From: Candidatus Obscuribacterales bacterium | Lineage (GTDB): Bacteria > Cyanobacteriota > Vampirovibrionia > Obscuribacterales > Obscuribacteraceae | DNA: 64,000 nt | Assembly: GCA_021732085.1 (NCBI GenBank) | Contig: JAKFVQ010000005.1 | Coordinates: 62,001 to 126,000 of the forward strand | Direction of reading: 5' to 3' | In this document: in pieces, positions 8,086 to 16,084 of the stretch | Numbering within the stretch: the stretch's first letter is position 1 | Layout: each line of letters starts with the position of its first letter | Made by a program: the position numbers and the translations under genes | The notes under the pieces: model-generated | What the model saw: the letters and a program-made list of their open reading frames with translations, nothing else | Database searches by the model: none | What the model was told of the DNA's origin: nothing

Positions 8086-9060
8086 CTAGTCATTTCCGTC
8101 GGGAACGGACCATGTGTCTAATGTGATTTCATCAATAGCCATGTCGTACATTGTCGGGTCTAAAGGATTTACATGTGAACGGTGCATCAACGCCGAAGAT
8201 GTTTCTGATTCTTGAACTCTCAGTTGAGTATTAGGAGAGAAGTCTATGTAGTCTTCTCTTGGATGAAGGGCTGTTGGTGCAATGTTTTGCCCTTGAAGAG
8301 CGTTAAGCAGTTTGTGATTTTCGAATTGATTGAACAGGTTTGCTAGTGCTGGCGTAAGAGAATTGGGAACGAGTACAATCGTGATTCCGAGACTCTCTGC
8401 CAATTTTGCCAGGCTGGAAAGTCTCATATCTTGTTCCGATTCCATTCTGGCTATCTTGGCTTGCGAAAGATGGGTGAGATCGGCTACTTCTTTTTGGGTC
8501 ATTTGAAGTCTTTGTCTTGCTGATTTCAATTGCTCGTGTACGCTGCTAAAGTTGCGCTCTCTCTTCAGCTTTGCGCACGAGTGACAGTTCAGAAACCTTT
8601 CTTGTCTAAGTTTCTTCCTCGTTTGCGAAACTGAGTTGAATCTTCTCATACCTTCGAAGGTGTTGTTGTGGCTCAGAATGTTGAGGCTACCTTCATAGAA
8701 GACCGCTTCATCTAGAATCGCAAATTTTACGTGGACATTTGGGCGAAGAACTATATGCACGCCCAACTTGAGTAAGGCCTTGATGTCTTCCATTGCACCG
8801 GTGAGTTTCGCTGCCGCCTCTGCTGTTAGGCTTTTGACTGGAATATTCCAGTTGGCGGGTGTCTGCAGGTATACGCAGACTTGAACATTTCGCTTGATCA
8901 ATGGTTCGAGCAGTTCGATTACCTGAAGAACTCTCCGGTTGGCAATAAATGCGCTTTGGATGATAAGTCGCGCTTGAACTAAGTGAATGTCAATTTCAAA
9001 TTGCTTCCAGAAAGCTTCTTCAAAGAGCATCTCATGCTCGCTGTCATCTGATGTTTTCAT
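8086..9060 (-). CDS. PLD-family nuclease domain fused to XRE helix-turn-helix
   Basis: A 324-residue fusion. Residues about 25-130 form a phospholipase-D-like half-domain with one HKD motif: H110-x-K112-x4-D117, then GSLN at 124-127. Single-HKD proteins work as dimers, as in the Nuc endonucleases. A short segment with C159-H-S-C162 follows. Residues about 175-232 are an XRE-type HTH (RLQMTQKEVADLTHLSQAKI, with ARMES next), of the kind found in HigA/HipB-like antitoxins, ending in a hydrophobic strand. The last 90 residues match nothing I know. The start has no strong Shine-Dalgarno. The gene stands alone, upstream of the 202-bp palindromic repeats. The combination suggests a sequence-specific nuclease or a self-regulating defence/toxin protein, but that is inference. 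Confidence 0.82.
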   Translation of the reverse strand: MKTSDDSEHEMLFEEAFWKQFEIDIHLVQARLIIQSAFIANRRVLQVIELLEPLIKRNVQVCVYLQTPANWNIPVKSLTAEAAAKLTGAMEDIKALLKLGVHIVLRPNVHVKFAILDEAVFYEGSLNILSHNNTFEGMRRFNSVSQTRKKLRQERFLNCHSCAKLKRERNFSSVHEQLKSARQRLQMTQKEVADLTHLSQAKIARMESEQDMRLSSLAKLAESLGITIVLVPNSLTPALANLFNQFENHKLLNALQGQNIAPTALHPREDYIDFSPNTQLRVQESETSSALMHRSHVNPLDPTMYDMAIDEITLDTWSVPDGND

Positions 9061-9698
9061 TCTGAACTCGATGATCTAAGGAACGTCGAACATATTGTGG
9101 ACCAGAATTTTGAAAACAATTTGAAACGAGAGTCGATTGGTAGATTCTCGCTTTGCAAGGAAGAAGATCTCACTGTACTTAAGAAAACAAGCCGATTGCT
9201 TTACTAATAGTCAGGGTCCGTCTCTCTCTCGAATTGACGCTGCTTGGCGTCGGAGCCACTCAAAATTTGGACAAACATCTACCCAGTCGTTTTTGTTCAA
9301 CAGACTTGCCGAGTCGGTTCACTGGGCATCTACTGCGATTTTGCAGTTTGCTCCAAGGGGGACCCCGGTCGATTAATTTTATGGTGCCAGCCAGTAGCTG
9401 TAGCCCTTCCAGAGATACTTGATCGCGATCGCCCCGGTGCTTGGCTCACCAGCATCGAATTGCGGTCGCTTGTCTGCAGGGAGCCTATTACTTGGTTACT
9501 TTGCTTGTGCGCCTTGTTGAATTGCGTATGCCTGTCATCGTCCTTATGCGTCCGGCCAGTACTGAAACTTTCCAGCGATACTTGATTGCGTTCGCGAAGG
9601 TTTTTGTCTAACACTATGCATGTAATCCGCGCTTCCAGCCATCCCCTGGCTATCGTGGACCAGGCTCCGGGCGCATCCCAAAAGGGCTTTCTACTGAG
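9061..9698. other. 638-bp stretch: promoter region plus duplicated 3'-end relics
   Basis: The left part (9061-9366) shows no gene and presumably holds the promoter of the PLD-XRE gene. The right part consists of decayed copies of the end of the next gene, described separately. Open frames seen here are fragments of those copies or chance. Confidence 0.6.
9367..9617 (-). pseudogene. Two degenerate copies of the 3' end of the 919-residue gene
   Basis: The segment 9485-9617 repeats 9691-9830 (for example TTGTGCGCCTTGTTGAA...GCGTATG and CCAGCGATACTTGA), and 9367-9482 repeats 9746-9860 (ATGGTGCC(A/G)GC...TTGTC(T/G)GCAGGGAG). Translated, one copy reads LDKNLRERNQVSLE...DRHTQF against LDNNLGDRSQVSLE...DRHTQF in the intact gene. 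Small indels break the frame. These are tandem duplications of the gene's last ~45 codons that have since decayed. Confidence 0.8.
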
Positions 9699-12458
9699 TT
9701 ACTTTGATTGTGCGCCTTGTTGAAATTGCGTATGTCTGTCAATCGTCCTTATGGTGCCGGCTAATAGCTGAAGCTTCTCCAGCGATACTTGACTGCGATC
9801 GCCAAGGTTGTTGTCTAACCACTGATCAAACTGAGGTCGCTTGTCGGCAGGGAGTCTCTTCCAGGCATCGAGAACTAATTGCAATTCTTGCTTCACCGGA
9901 CTCAAATCCGCCTTTGCTGTCATGTATGCTTCTTTTGATGCTTCCCTCACGCGGTTTCGCAGAGCATCAATTTGAAAAATGTTCAATGCATCTGAAGCTG
10001 ACAGGTTCAAATCCCGCTTAACAGCAGCAATATTCCTTATTTCCAATGCAGATCTGCTTCTCAATTCTGGAGTGAGATTTGGCCAAATGTCAGATATCGA
10101 CCGTACTGACCCAAGAGATAAATTTTGCGTTTCCGGTGGAAATTGCGGCCAGCGCTCCAATAGGGCGTGCAATTCTTTTAATTCTGGGCCCGCTTTGAAG
10201 GGACCTTGCGGTCTGAGAGCCCGACTGTACCAACCATAGAAGGAAGGATTCTCTGACAATATTTTTGCCTGCTGCCAATCGAGTCTCAACTCGTTAGCGA
10301 TTGAAACTGTTTCTAAGATCGATTCGAGAGGCTTGCCATGCTGCGACTCCTTGATGGAGGTCCATCGCTCGGCGACATCCATCGCTTGCCGCAATGTAAG
10401 GTTCTTTCGCTCCGCAAGCGGTAGCTCTACCCAAGTAGGTAGAAGTTCTCTTGTATTAGCAATCCGATACTCCGGACGGCCATACTCCTCTTGATGCTTA
10501 TTGAACCAGCTCGGGAAATCCGGTGCTGATTCCAGTTTCTCCATACCAGCTTTATCCAAGTTCAATGACTTTTGGATTTTTGCTATCTCTGTTAGCTCGC
10601 TGACCCCAAGCTTCTTTTGCGTTGGTGTAAAGTCGGCCCAACTACGCATTATTGGTCGCAAGCTTTGGAGATCAATGCTCTTCAGTTGCGGCGTTAGCTC
10701 CGACCAATTCCTCAATGCTGTCTGAATTGTCGCCTGGTTCTGGAACATGAGTCCACTCATATCAAATTTATTGAAATGCGATCGACCTGTAGGATATTCC
10801 GGATTTCTAAAGTTGGTGTGTCTTTCATACCACTCCACAAATCCTTTACTCTGCTCGACGAGGGCTGCATCACGGGCTCTAAGACCCAGGTCGTGGACAA
10901 TGGTCGATGTTTTCAAAAGTTCCGCCGGTGACAATTGCTTTTGGCTGTGCGTGAGCTTATCCCAAGAGGAGCCGATGATCATTATCTCGCGATCCGTGGC
11001 AGCTTTAAGGCGCGCAGGAAGATCCTTCCAGTTAGCTAACACTGCTTCTCCATCGGCATACATTAAAGGAGCTTTCTGTCTGGATATAATCCCGGCATAT
11101 GTGTCCACAAAGGTTGGATTCGTCTCCAGTGTCAGCGCTATCTTTGATCGATCGCTGGCGGGAAAGTTTGCAATAACTTTTGCATGTGCTGCTAAGTCTG
11201 AATTCTGTAAGCTTTGCTGGCGGGGCGTCATGTGAGCCCAGCTTTCCAGTATGCTTGGCATTGTATCAACCGAATTGCTCCGAGCCTGAGGCGGCAGCTC
11301 AGTCCATAGTTTGGCTAACTCAGGCATGCGGCTCTGCATGTACTTGTGCTTCCCACTGTTTAGCGCTTCCTGGTTCTTAAATACCCAGTTGGTAAAATCG
11401 CGCGGGCCCCCGAGGTCGCGAACGTATTGCACATCGATGTATGGTGTGGGTCTTTCTGGTGCGCGGTTAATTGGATCATTGCCCACGACAAGGCTCGTCC
11501 AAGAGTCTCTTTCAGCCTTGACCGCGTTTCGTTGAGGCGTGTCTACGAGGTGATTTACTTTGGCTAGTGCTGACCCAACGAACATCATGGAGACGATGTT
11601 TTCTTTGAGATCGTTGCTGTCAGGCAAGAGCTGTCCCTTTTTGAGCGCTCCTACTTCAGCGTTGACCGCTCCGATTGGTACTCCCGAAAGAGCACCAGCA
11701 ATTACGGGACCTCGTAACGCTGCGACGATTTGATCTTGCGCTTTTGGCAGGAAATTGTGCAGCGGCATATTGCGCTCGTAAGCGCGAGTTGCTCCTGTCA
11801 AAGCTTCTGTATTGAATTGGTCAACTTTGTGCGCAAGCTTATTCAGTCCTGCACCCATGATTGGGCTCATCGCACCGATTGCACCGAATGCGATGCCATC
11901 AAACATGGCATTCTTCAGGCGGTCCATCACAAATCCGGCGTTGCTGGAATCGCCGGTCTGATTGCTTGGAACGAAACTTAGTCCGTAGACGAAGCCACTG
12001 GCTCCTGTGACCGCCGCCTCGCTGCCTGCTGCACGCGTTAGGTTTCCAGCACTAGTTCCGCGATATAGGTTGTGTGCCGGACTGAGTACTGATTCGCCCA
12101 CGGTTTTGTTCAGACCGAAACGCACTGCGCTCCGTGCTAGCAAGTACGGGGCCATCATGCCGGCTGCAGAGCCGAGCTGTTGTGCGAACCAATTTGCACT
12201 GCCAAAGTCAGCCGGGCGCGTTTCCATTCCGGCTGATTGAGCGGCTGTTGCGATATCTTTTGCGTGGGATCCGCCGCTGATTTTGTCTGTAACTTGCGCA
12301 ATCGCGCGGGCCGGTTCAACAGCGGCGGCGTTCAGGGCCGATATGGCAGCCTCCGCAAAAATATGGCGCGTACTCTCTTCTTGCAAGAGTGATGCTTCCG
12401 AAAATCGGGGTGTGATTTCTTTTTGCATGGAGATACTCTGTGGTGTGAACTGCAACAT
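9699..12458 (-). CDS. Large helical-repeat protein, unknown function
   Basis: A 919-residue protein I cannot assign. The first ~310 residues are Ala/Gly-rich with several moderately hydrophobic helices (AAGMMAPYLLARSAV, GAIGAMSPIMGAGL, GPVIAGALSGVPIGA), suggesting membrane association or a pore-like region. From about residue 350 to the end, a loose repeat of roughly 110-130 residues recurs, each containing W..L(P/T)P..(R/K) and 'FV.WY..H.NFR.PEY'-like motifs (SWAHMTPRQQS, NWSELTPQLKS, SWADFTPTQKK, RWPQFPPETQN, IWPNLTPELRS). The ATG at 12458 lacks a good Shine-Dalgarno; another lies at 12428. Tandem relics of its 3' end follow it. Residue composition is ordinary for the window. Confidence 0.8.
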   Translation of the reverse strand: MLQFTPQSISMQKEITPRFSEASLLQEESTRHIFAEAAISALNAAAVEPARAIAQVTDKISGGSHAKDIATAAQSAGMETRPADFGSANWFAQQLGSAAGMMAPYLLARSAVRFGLNKTVGESVLSPAHNLYRGTSAGNLTRAAGSEAAVTGASGFVYGLSFVPSNQTGDSSNAGFVMDRLKNAMFDGIAFGAIGAMSPIMGAGLNKLAHKVDQFNTEALTGATRAYERNMPLHNFLPKAQDQIVAALRGPVIAGALSGVPIGAVNAEVGALKKGQLLPDSNDLKENIVSMMFVGSALAKVNHLVDTPQRNAVKAERDSWTSLVVGNDPINRAPERPTPYIDVQYVRDLGGPRDFTNWVFKNQEALNSGKHKYMQSRMPELAKLWTELPPQARSNSVDTMPSILESWAHMTPRQQSLQNSDLAAHAKVIANFPASDRSKIALTLETNPTFVDTYAGIISRQKAPLMYADGEAVLANWKDLPARLKAATDREIMIIGSSWDKLTHSQKQLSPAELLKTSTIVHDLGLRARDAALVEQSKGFVEWYERHTNFRNPEYPTGRSHFNKFDMSGLMFQNQATIQTALRNWSELTPQLKSIDLQSLRPIMRSWADFTPTQKKLGVSELTEIAKIQKSLNLDKAGMEKLESAPDFPSWFNKHQEEYGRPEYRIANTRELLPTWVELPLAERKNLTLRQAMDVAERWTSIKESQHGKPLESILETVSIANELRLDWQQAKILSENPSFYGWYSRALRPQGPFKAGPELKELHALLERWPQFPPETQNLSLGSVRSISDIWPNLTPELRSRSALEIRNIAAVKRDLNLSASDALNIFQIDALRNRVREASKEAYMTAKADLSPVKQELQLVLDAWKRLPADKRPQFDQWLDNNLGDRSQVSLEKLQLLAGTIRTIDRHTQFQQGAQSK

Positions 12459-12854
12459 CTTAGCTAAACGACTTGGCTTGAACTAGTTCAAATTCTGATG
12501 CTGTATTCGTAAAGCCACCAGGAGTGGTTTCATACCGAGTGAGGATGGCGCAACTTGCTAAAGCTCCTAATGATTGACTCTTTTCGGGCAATGTTTCATG
12601 GGAAAACTGGACGATTTTGTATCCAATGCAAATACGAATCACTCATTTATGTAGTTGCCGTGTTTTGTTTATGCAGTCAGAACTGTGTGTAAATGCCGGT
12701 ACTGAAATTTCACAACTTTACGCAACGCCTTGCCTTAGAAGAGCGAATCTGAATTCTCGTTCTTGGCTCTTTTGATGGGCCATAGAGCTCGCTGAGCGGC
12801 AACTTACCCTTTCGCCTCCAATGTATGCGGAATGTCTGCTCGGTCGAAAAAATG
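12459..12854. other. 396-bp gap without a visible gene
   Basis: Between two minus-strand genes. The open frames here are short, lack Shine-Dalgarno sequences and look like shadows. It likely carries the 3' end of the two-component transcript and the promoter of the 919-residue gene. Confidence 0.5.
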
Positions 12855-14153
12855 CTACGAGCGAGTCTTCGACAATTCCTCGGCGATGTCGCTTGCCTGA
12901 AGTGTCTTGCGAAAAATACTTGTCTGGCCAATCGCTGGTAATGAAATAGTGAATGTGGTGCCGACTCCCACTTCGCTGTGAACGGTCACATTACCATGGT
13001 GTGATTCGGCAATTGCCCTCACGATGGATAGGCCCAGCCCTGAGCCGCCCTTTGCGCGAGTGCGGGATTCGTCAACGCGGTAGAAGCGGTCGAAAATCTT
13101 TTCCAATGACTCCGGAGGTATTCCAATTCCTGTGTCCGAAACACTTAGAACTAATCCACTGCCAACTGCTTTCAGGGATACAGTGATCGTGCCACCGCTA
13201 TTGGTGTAGTTGGATGCGTTCTCCAAAAGATTGGCGATCATTCGGTGTAAGGCATCCTTATCACCATGCATTCTGCCGACGGCGATATCATCTGCCTTCA
13301 GTTCGATGCCTTTGTCTTCGCAAAGGTCGCCGAACTCGCCTAGAACTTCTCTCAGTAGCATATCGAAACGCATTGGCACCATTTGCAGTGTTAACTGCGC
13401 CTTTTCCGATTTTGTCAGCAATAACAAATCGGAAACCAGCCTCTGCATCCTGTCGGCGGACCTCCGTATGACGTCCACTCGTTCCAGCGCGGGACTGTTA
13501 GTGTCCAGATCGGCTGCTAAGTTATCGCACGTGGCGTGTATAACTGCGATCGGAGTTTTCAACTCGTGCCCTGCGTCGGACATGAATTGCTTCAAAACGG
13601 CGAAGGTTTCTTCCATCGGTTTGATTGCTTTGCCCGAAAGCCAGTAGCCGGTGCCGCCTAGTGCCAGGATCAAAAATGGTGCAGCAATTCCTATAGCTTG
13701 TAAAAACTCAGTTAGGGCGCGATCTCTATGCGCAGTCGAAAGCTCAACCTGGAGGTGACCGATCGCATTTCCATCTACCTTGATCGGGCGCGACAATGCT
13801 CGCACTCTGGTGTTTTGAATCGGAAACTCATCTCCGGTAAATAAAAATCGTCCCGAGCCCTTGGGTCCTATAGCCGAAACAATGTGCATGGAAGTATCAA
13901 ACAGCGTAATTGTCGGCGTCGCATGATAGATGCTCACCTTCAAGGGTGAAACCGCATCCCGGATGAGAAGTTTCCCGTCCTTATAATCGACTAGAGGAAT
14001 CGTGCCAGTTGCAATCTCCGCGAGCTGCTCGTCAAGTGCTTCGGTCAATCCATTGTAGAACGCCAGTGCGGCAATTCCTGAAATGAATAGGAAAACCGTC
14101 ACCGATAGAATGAAAAACGCTACCGTGAGATTGATGCGGATGTGCTGGAACAT
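12855..14153 (-). CDS. Sensor histidine kinase of an OmpR-type system
   Basis: A 432-residue two-helix membrane kinase. Hydrophobic segments at about residues 10-35 and 165-190 flank an extracytoplasmic domain of ~130 residues. The dimerisation domain carries the phospho-acceptor His in SDAGHELKTPIAVIH. The ATPase domain shows NLLENASNYT (N-box), VSDTGIGIPPE and GGSGLGLSIVRAIAE. Its ATG overlaps the stop of the regulator gene upstream by one base (14153), so the two are translationally coupled. No HAMP domain is obvious. The signal is unknown; the next genes upstream, on the opposite strand, encode a beta-lactamase-like protein and exported enzymes, which hints at envelope sensing but does not prove it. 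Confidence 0.93.
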   Translation of the reverse strand: MFQHIRINLTVAFFILSVTVFLFISGIAALAFYNGLTEALDEQLAEIATGTIPLVDYKDGKLLIRDAVSPLKVSIYHATPTITLFDTSMHIVSAIGPKGSGRFLFTGDEFPIQNTRVRALSRPIKVDGNAIGHLQVELSTAHRDRALTEFLQAIGIAAPFLILALGGTGYWLSGKAIKPMEETFAVLKQFMSDAGHELKTPIAVIHATCDNLAADLDTNSPALERVDVIRRSADRMQRLVSDLLLLTKSEKAQLTLQMVPMRFDMLLREVLGEFGDLCEDKGIELKADDIAVGRMHGDKDALHRMIANLLENASNYTNSGGTITVSLKAVGSGLVLSVSDTGIGIPPESLEKIFDRFYRVDESRTRAKGGSGLGLSIVRAIAESHHGNVTVHSEVGVGTTFTISLPAIGQTSIFRKTLQASDIAEELSKTRS

Positions 14154-14833
14154 TAGCTATCCTCGAGCCTATAGCCAAGTCCATGTACGGTTGTAATCAT
14201 TGAGGTCTCGCCGGCATTATCCAACTTCTTTCGCAACGCCTTGATGTAGGTGCGAATCGAATCGGGCGAAACTGAGGTGTCGGATTCCCAAACCCGGTCT
14301 AGCAAAGCATCGGCGCTAAAGACAATGTTGCGGTTGCGCATCAGAAATTCGAGAAGTGAAAATTCCTTCGGCTCTAGTTTCACGTCCGCACCACCTTTGG
14401 TGACACGTCTTGCCGACGGGTCCAGGCTTATATCTTTTAGATGCAAAACGTTGACACCAGTTGTCGCAATCGAGCTGCGCCTGATCAGCGCCCGCACTCT
14501 TGCAGACAGTTCTTTGAGGTGAAAAGGTTTACAGAGATAATCATCGGCGCCGGCATCGAGCCCTTTTTCTCGGTCGTCGATTGCACTGCGTGCGGTCAAC
14601 ATCAGAACCGGTGATTTGCCACCAGTCGATCGATATTGTTTGCATATCTCTATGCCGGTCATGCCGGGCAGCTGCCAGTCAAGAATGATCAAGTCATACT
14701 TTGACACTCGCAATTGGTGATATGCCATCTCACCATTTTCTTGGGTTTCAACAAGATAATGTTCACGCGTAAGCCAATCTCGAATTTGGTTCGATAGATC
14801 CAGCTCGTCCTCTACTAAAAGTATTTTGCTCAT
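14153..14833 (-). CDS. OmpR/PhoB-family response regulator
   Basis: A 226-residue regulator with receiver and winged-helix output domains. The receiver shows VEDELDLS acidic residues, the phospho-acceptor in LIILDWQLPGMTG, T in MLTARSA, and K in LCKPFHLKEL. The C-terminal domain carries the OmpR-type pattern LEPKEFSLLEFLMRN, then VWESDTSVSPDSIRTYI, and GLGYRLEDS at the end. It is first in a two-gene operon with the kinase that overlaps its stop. It faces the beta-lactamase-like gene divergently across about 150 bp, so it may control that promoter. Confidence 0.95.
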   Translation of the reverse strand: MSKILLVEDELDLSNQIRDWLTREHYLVETQENGEMAYHQLRVSKYDLIILDWQLPGMTGIEICKQYRSTGGKSPVLMLTARSAIDDREKGLDAGADDYLCKPFHLKELSARVRALIRRSSIATTGVNVLHLKDISLDPSARRVTKGGADVKLEPKEFSLLEFLMRNRNIVFSADALLDRVWESDTSVSPDSIRTYIKALRKKLDNAGETSMITTVHGLGYRLEDS

Positions 14834-14989
14834 ATCTCGGATAGCTTCTGGGCTCGTTAGTGATATTCGCCCTCTATTCTACAAAAGAAAGTGACAGTTT
14901 GTTCCTCTAAATTTGATGGCAGCAAAGATCGCAAGAACCAGTACAATATTCAGCGTTGTGTGAGTTCGACTTGGAGTCCGCTGTACCTT

Positions 14990-16084
14990 ATGCCGGTTAA
15001 TCCTGGGGCTGAGGCGCGTAGGAAGAAAAAATTGCCGCCGGGTCAAAGATTGATCCGTTTTCTGTCCGTTGCCATGGCGCTTGTTTGCTCTATCTCTGTA
15101 TATGTGCCAGCGGGCACAAATGAAACTGAAATCGATATGAATCCGCCTTGCGTGGCGCCGCAATATCCGGCCGCGTTCGAGAAGCGTGAAGAGCTATCCG
15201 AGCTCAGCGAGTCATTGAAAAAATTATCCGACAAACCAAAACTCAAGGCGGGCATGTTTGCTGTCGAGCCTATAACTGGTCGCTATTTGAGCATTTCGGG
15301 CGATGATTCATTCTCGGCTGCATCGATGATCAAGGTGCCAGTACTGGTCAAGCTATTGGATTCAATTGACAAAGGCGAAGTTGACCCGAAGGAAATTTTG
15401 ACCCTGCGCAAGGATCTAATTGGCGGCGGCAGTGGCTATTTGCAATGGCGACCGGTAGGCTCCAAGGTGACTTTGAAGGAAGCCATGGAATCGATGATCA
15501 TCTTTTCGGACAACACCGCGACGAATATGATCATCGACAGAGTCGGAGGCAAAGATATTTGCAACCACGACTTTATCAGCTGGGGATTGCGCAAAACCTA
15601 TATAAATGATTGGTTGCCGGACTTGCCAGGAACAAACAAGACCAGCCCGCAAGATCTGGTTCACCTCCTTGCAAGGGTTGACAAAGGGCACTTACTTACC
15701 GGACCCAGCCGTCAGCGGATGCTGGCAATAATGGAGAGAACAAGGACTAGAACCTTGCTGCCTCCCGGGCTTCCGCCGGGCGCAAAAATATCTCACAAAA
15801 CGGGCGATATCGGATCCCTCGTTGGTGACTGTGGTATCATCACCAGCCCGACAGGTAAGCGCTACATTGTTGCAGTCCAGGTCGCTCGTCCCCACAACGA
15901 CCGCCGCGCCAATGAGCTGATTCGTCAGATTTCTAAAAACCTCTACGTAGGAATGGTCAATGATGGAAGTGAAGCATTCGCCGGTGCCGGAATGGCTGGA
16001 TCGCCGGCTCTTGCTCACCACCGCGGTGGACATCATTCGCGATCGAGGATCGCGCATAGGCACCGACATCACGGCACGTTATAG
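14990..16084 (+). CDS. Exported class A beta-lactamase-like serine hydrolase
   Basis: From the ATG at 14990 (MPVNPGAEAR) the protein has a basic N-terminus and hydrophobic core (LIRFLSVAMALVCSISVYV) that fit a signal sequence; the longer frame from a GTG at 14891 puts 33 residues before it. Catalytic motifs are S-x-x-K in AASMIKVP (about residue 112), SDN in FSDNTATN, and KTG in HKTGDIGS. The usual omega-loop Glu is not evident (WLPDLPGTNKTSPQDL), so penicillin hydrolysis is doubtful; a peptidase or PBP-like role is possible. The C-terminus is a His-rich tail (HHRGGHHSRS, then HRHRHH) encoded where the gene overlaps the GH31 gene by 125 bp. It faces the two-component system. Confidence 0.85.
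   Translation: MPVNPGAEARRKKKLPPGQRLIRFLSVAMALVCSISVYVPAGTNETEIDMNPPCVAPQYPAAFEKREELSELSESLKKLSDKPKLKAGMFAVEPITGRYLSISGDDSFSAASMIKVPVLVKLLDSIDKGEVDPKEILTLRKDLIGGGSGYLQWRPVGSKVTLKEAMESMIIFSDNTATNMIIDRVGGKDICNHDFISWGLRKTYINDWLPDLPGTNKTSPQDLVHLLARVDKGHLLTGPSRQRMLAIMERTRTRTLLPPGLPPGAKISHKTGDIGSLVGDCGIITSPTGKRYIVAVQVARPHNDRRANELIRQISKNLYVGMVNDGSEAFAGAGMAGSPALAHHRGGHHSRSRIAHRHRHHGTL

Noticed and set aside
10000..10020. Possible tRNA T-arm (GGTTCAAATCC)
   Set aside because: It sits inside a coding gene and no acceptor or anticodon stem can be folded around it.
13210..13647. Plus-strand ORF within the histidine kinase gene
   Set aside because: Shadow frame, Ser-rich; the kinase motifs on the minus strand are complete.
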